This document shows, in pieces, positions 6,543 to 8,675 of a stretch of DNA of 8,675 nt. The position numbers were made by a program, and so were the translations under genes. Under the pieces are notes generated by a model that was given only the letters and a program-made list of their open reading frames with translations, was not told the DNA's origin and made no database searches. Each line of letters starts with the position of its first letter. Positions within the stretch are counted from its first letter, which is position 1. The stretch is from CAZOWW01 sp964583765 (GTDB lineage: Bacteria > Actinomycetota > Actinomycetes > Actinomycetales > Kineosporiaceae), in the NCBI GenBank assembly GCA_964583765.1, contig CAZOWW010000181.1, positions 1-8,675 of the forward strand, in the 5' to 3' direction.

Positions 6543-7736
6543 ATGACTCGGATGAGGACAGGTATCGGTACCAGTGAGCACGATGACGCCGCTGCTGCCG
6601 GGAAGGCAGCGGCCCGATGCGCGATGGAGCAACTCGGACCGATCGATGCCGCCCTCGTGCTGGTGTACGCATCCGTCCGCTATGACCTGCCGGTGCTGCT
6701 CGAAGCGATCCGCGGCGTCACCGGCGACACCCCCGTGGTGGGCGCCTCCACCAGCGGGCATTTCCAGCAGGGGACGCTGACTCCGCCTGGCCGAGGCGTG
6801 TCCATTCTTGTCCTCGGCGCCGGCCCGTACCGATTCGGGGTCGGCTCCGCCACAGGGCTTCGAGCTGATGCCGGTGCCGCTGGAGCGGCTCTCGCCCGGG
6901 AGGCGCGACGTGCCTCGGGCGAAGCCGCATCCGCGCATGCGGCTCTGATCGTTCTTGCCTGCGGTCTCTGCGGCGATCAGCAGCAACTGATCAACGGCAT
7001 CTACCGGGTGACCGGCGCCGCGGTTCCGGTCGTCGGAGGCGCGGCGAGTGATGACCGGCGGATGCAGGAGACCTACGTCTTCCACGACGGACGGGTGCTG
7101 ACGGACGCCGCTGTCGGGGTGTGGATCGACTCCGATCACCCGATGACCGTCGTTCGAGGACACGGCTGGCAGCAATTGGGCCTTCCGATGCCTATCACCG
7201 GCGTGGACGGCACGGTGGTTCGGACCATCGCGGGACGCCCGGCCTCCGAGGTATTCCTGGAGACCGTGGCATCGGGCAACGCGGCCATCGGAGTCCCGGA
7301 TGCGCACCCAGCTCCATCCGAGCGTCAACCGGTGCTCCTGGGTGAGGCCGGCCGGTGTCTCGGTCTTCTCGAGCCTGACGGCACACGGAGGCTGCGCGGA
7401 GCGTTCATGGGCGAGAACGGGGAGATCAGCACCTGGGTCCCGTTGCCTCCGTACGCGGCCGTTCAGATCATGACCTGCACTCAGGACGATCTCCTCGACG
7501 GGTGCGACGACATCCCTGAACAGGCATTCTCCGGCACTGAGCCGGCGGCCCTCCTCGCTTTCAGCTGTGTCGCGCGCCTGCGGATCCTGGACGACCGCGC
7601 CCCTGAGGAGGCCGAACGTCTCCAATCGCACGCAGGGGCGGTCCCCACATTTGGTTTCTACACCTACGGGGAGTTCGCCAGGACCACGAGCATCGACGGC
7701 GTCCACAATGCCACAGTCACGGCACTCGCCCTGTGA
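6543..7736 (+). CDS. FIST-domain sensor protein, NosP-like candidate
   Basis: A 397-residue cytoplasmic protein made of the FIST N and FIST C sensory domains and nothing else. N-terminal marks are PVVGASTSGHF (64-74) and PVVGGAASDD (162-171). The C-terminal domain shows LLAFSCVARLRIL (337-349) and the characteristic GFYTYGEF (371-378) followed by HNAT (388-391). FIST domains bind small ligands; one branch, NosP, binds haem, senses nitric oxide and acts on partner histidine kinases or c-di-GMP enzymes. Stand-alone FIST architecture and a nearby diguanylate cyclase fit that role, but haem binding cannot be shown from sequence. Candidate histidine ligands include His181, His199 and His207. The ATG start has GGAAG (6531-6535) 7 bases upstream; an in-frame start at 6486 would overlap the previous gene by 56 bases and is less likely. 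The downstream gene begins inside this one. Confidence 0.85.
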   Translation: MTRMRTGIGTSEHDDAAAAGKAAARCAMEQLGPIDAALVLVYASVRYDLPVLLEAIRGVTGDTPVVGASTSGHFQQGTLTPPGRGVSILVLGAGPYRFGVGSATGLRADAGAAGAALAREARRASGEAASAHAALIVLACGLCGDQQQLINGIYRVTGAAVPVVGGAASDDRRMQETYVFHDGRVLTDAAVGVWIDSDHPMTVVRGHGWQQLGLPMPITGVDGTVVRTIAGRPASEVFLETVASGNAAIGVPDAHPAPSERQPVLLGEAGRCLGLLEPDGTRRLRGAFMGENGEISTWVPLPPYAAVQIMTCTQDDLLDGCDDIPEQAFSGTEPAALLAFSCVARLRILDDRAPEEAERLQSHAGAVPTFGFYTYGEFARTTSIDGVHNATVTALAL

Positions 7737-8675
7737 TTGTTGCGCCGGAACAGGACCTCCGTGCGCACGCGCAGCCTCAGAACGCGCCCTGACCGAGCGG
7801 TTGCGCACCGAACTCGCGGAAGCGACCGCGCAGGCCTGCGCGGCTTACCAGGACAATGCCCGGCTCGTCAGGGTCCTCTCCATCATCGCGCAGCCCTCGG
7901 CTCCCGAGACGCTCAGCGATGAAGTCCTCTTCGCACTCTCCCAGACCTACAACGCCGATCTGGCCTGCATCGTGCGGCTGGTCGGCGATCGTCTGGTCGT
8001 CGTCGGCGCATGCGGAATCCCGGAGGACGACCAGGCATTCATCGCCGGTTGGCTCGCAGGTGAGACCGCAATCGAGACCTTGCAGGGATCCGAGGCGGTC
8101 GGCAAGGGGCACCTGGAATTGGGCGGTGCGGACGACATCCCCGCACCGCTCGCATCACTCGGCATCCGCTCCGCCGCATGGGTCCCGGTGAGGTCCGACA
8201 CGACCAGCACGAGCACGCTCCTGGTGCTGTACCGCAGGAGCAGCCAGGCGTTCACCCCCACCGAGTTGCGCGGGCTGGAATCGGTGGCCACTCGACTCGC
8301 TGTCGCCGTCGAGGCCCGGGAACGAAGCGTCCTCGCCGATCGGCTGGCCCGTTCCGGCCACCGTCTCACCCGCCATCTGAACCTCTCCTCCCTCTACCGC
8401 GATGCGTCCGCGCTCCTTCGGGAACTCCTCCGCGCCGACGACGCGTGGGTGATCGCCATCGACGGGGAGTCCGCGCGACGGCCGTGGCCCTCCTCGTCGA
8501 AGACCGACCGACTCCCCTCGACCTGGCCCCGCCCGGCATCGGCCCTGCCAGGCTGGCCCACCCTCAAGACCGGCGATCCCTACCGGACGGCTTCGAGCGA
8601 CTCCTCCGTTCTCACCGGACCCACCACCAGACCCACCGCACTGATGTGCGTGCCGATCATGAGCGATCGACGTCC
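7708..8675 (+). CDS. GAF-domain signalling protein, 3' end beyond the window
   Basis: An open frame of 322 codons that continues past the window edge. From ATG 7708: a Cys cluster (Cys9, Cys11, Cys12, Cys19), a coiled-coil-like helix at about 23-60, a GAF-like domain at about 66-205 (LSQTYNADLACIVRLVGDRL; AAWVPVRSD; a closing helix ELRGLESVATRLAVAVEAR), then the start of a second GAF-like domain at about 226. The output domain is not visible; a histidine kinase, GGDEF domain or phosphatase are common partners. The start is uncertain. ATG 7708 overlaps the FIST gene by 29 bases and has no clear ribosome binding site, which would suit translational coupling; CTG 7789 or TTG 7801 are alternatives that would remove the Cys cluster. 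It is the probable signalling partner of the FIST protein. A phytochrome-like role is less likely because the GAF sequence shows no obvious chromophore cysteine motif. Confidence 0.8.
   Translation, partial: MPQSRHSPCDCCAGTGPPCARAASERALTERLRTELAEATAQACAAYQDNARLVRVLSIIAQPSAPETLSDEVLFALSQTYNADLACIVRLVGDRLVVVGACGIPEDDQAFIAGWLAGETAIETLQGSEAVGKGHLELGGADDIPAPLASLGIRSAAWVPVRSDTTSTSTLLVLYRRSSQAFTPTELRGLESVATRLAVAVEARERSVLADRLARSGHRLTRHLNLSSLYRDASALLRELLRADDAWVIAIDGESARRPWPSSSKTDRLPSTWPRPASALPGWPTLKTGDPYRTASSDSSVLTGPTTRPTALMCVPIMSDRR

Noticed and set aside
6525..7808. Minus-strand open frame of 427 codons opposite the FIST gene
   Set aside because: It is the antisense of a well-supported FIST gene, and its translation has no recognisable domain.

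Overview
The window reads as high-GC actinobacterial DNA, most like Streptomyces or a relative. The evidence is strong G/C preference at third codon positions, GTG starts, GGAGG-type ribosome binding sites, a SigB/SigF-like promoter, and an HAMP-GAF-GGDEF protein whose architecture I associate with actinomycetes. This placement is inference from composition and gene families. No rRNA, tRNA, CRISPR array or complete insertion sequence was seen.

Layout. (1) Positions 116-1243, minus strand: a decayed phosphoketolase. It lacks the N-terminal cofactor-binding region and two internal blocks, yet its reading frame is uninterrupted. (2) 1244-2514: about 1.3 kb with no gene I can recognise; one weak ORF is listed. 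(3) 2496-2543: direct repeats and an AT-rich palindrome, a likely control region for the next gene. (4) 2734-3912, plus strand: a type II sulfide:quinone oxidoreductase-like flavoprotein. (5) 3913-4677: a gap between convergent genes with an 11-bp direct repeat and no confident gene. (6) 4678-6048, minus strand: a membrane diguanylate cyclase (two membrane segments, HAMP-like linker, GAF, GGDEF) with intact active site and inhibitory site. (7) 6049-6328: a divergent intergenic region with a SigB/SigF-like promoter for the cyclase, next to a perfect 20-bp palindrome. (8) 6329-8675, plus strand: a tight three-gene cluster of a 70-residue four-cysteine protein, a FIST-domain protein, and a GAF-domain protein that runs off the window.

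How the parts may work together. The right half looks like a signalling locus. FIST-domain proteins include the NosP haem proteins, which sense nitric oxide and are often encoded beside histidine kinases or c-di-GMP enzymes. Here a FIST gene is coupled to a small four-cysteine protein and a GAF protein, and lies divergent from a c-di-GMP synthase. Cysteine motifs occur in several of these proteins. A gas- or redox-sensing module controlling c-di-GMP is a reasonable hypothesis, not a demonstrated fact. The sulfide oxidoreductase and phosphoketolase remnant next door suggest an accessory region concerned with redox stress or alternative carbon metabolism, but nothing in the sequence ties them directly to the signalling cluster.
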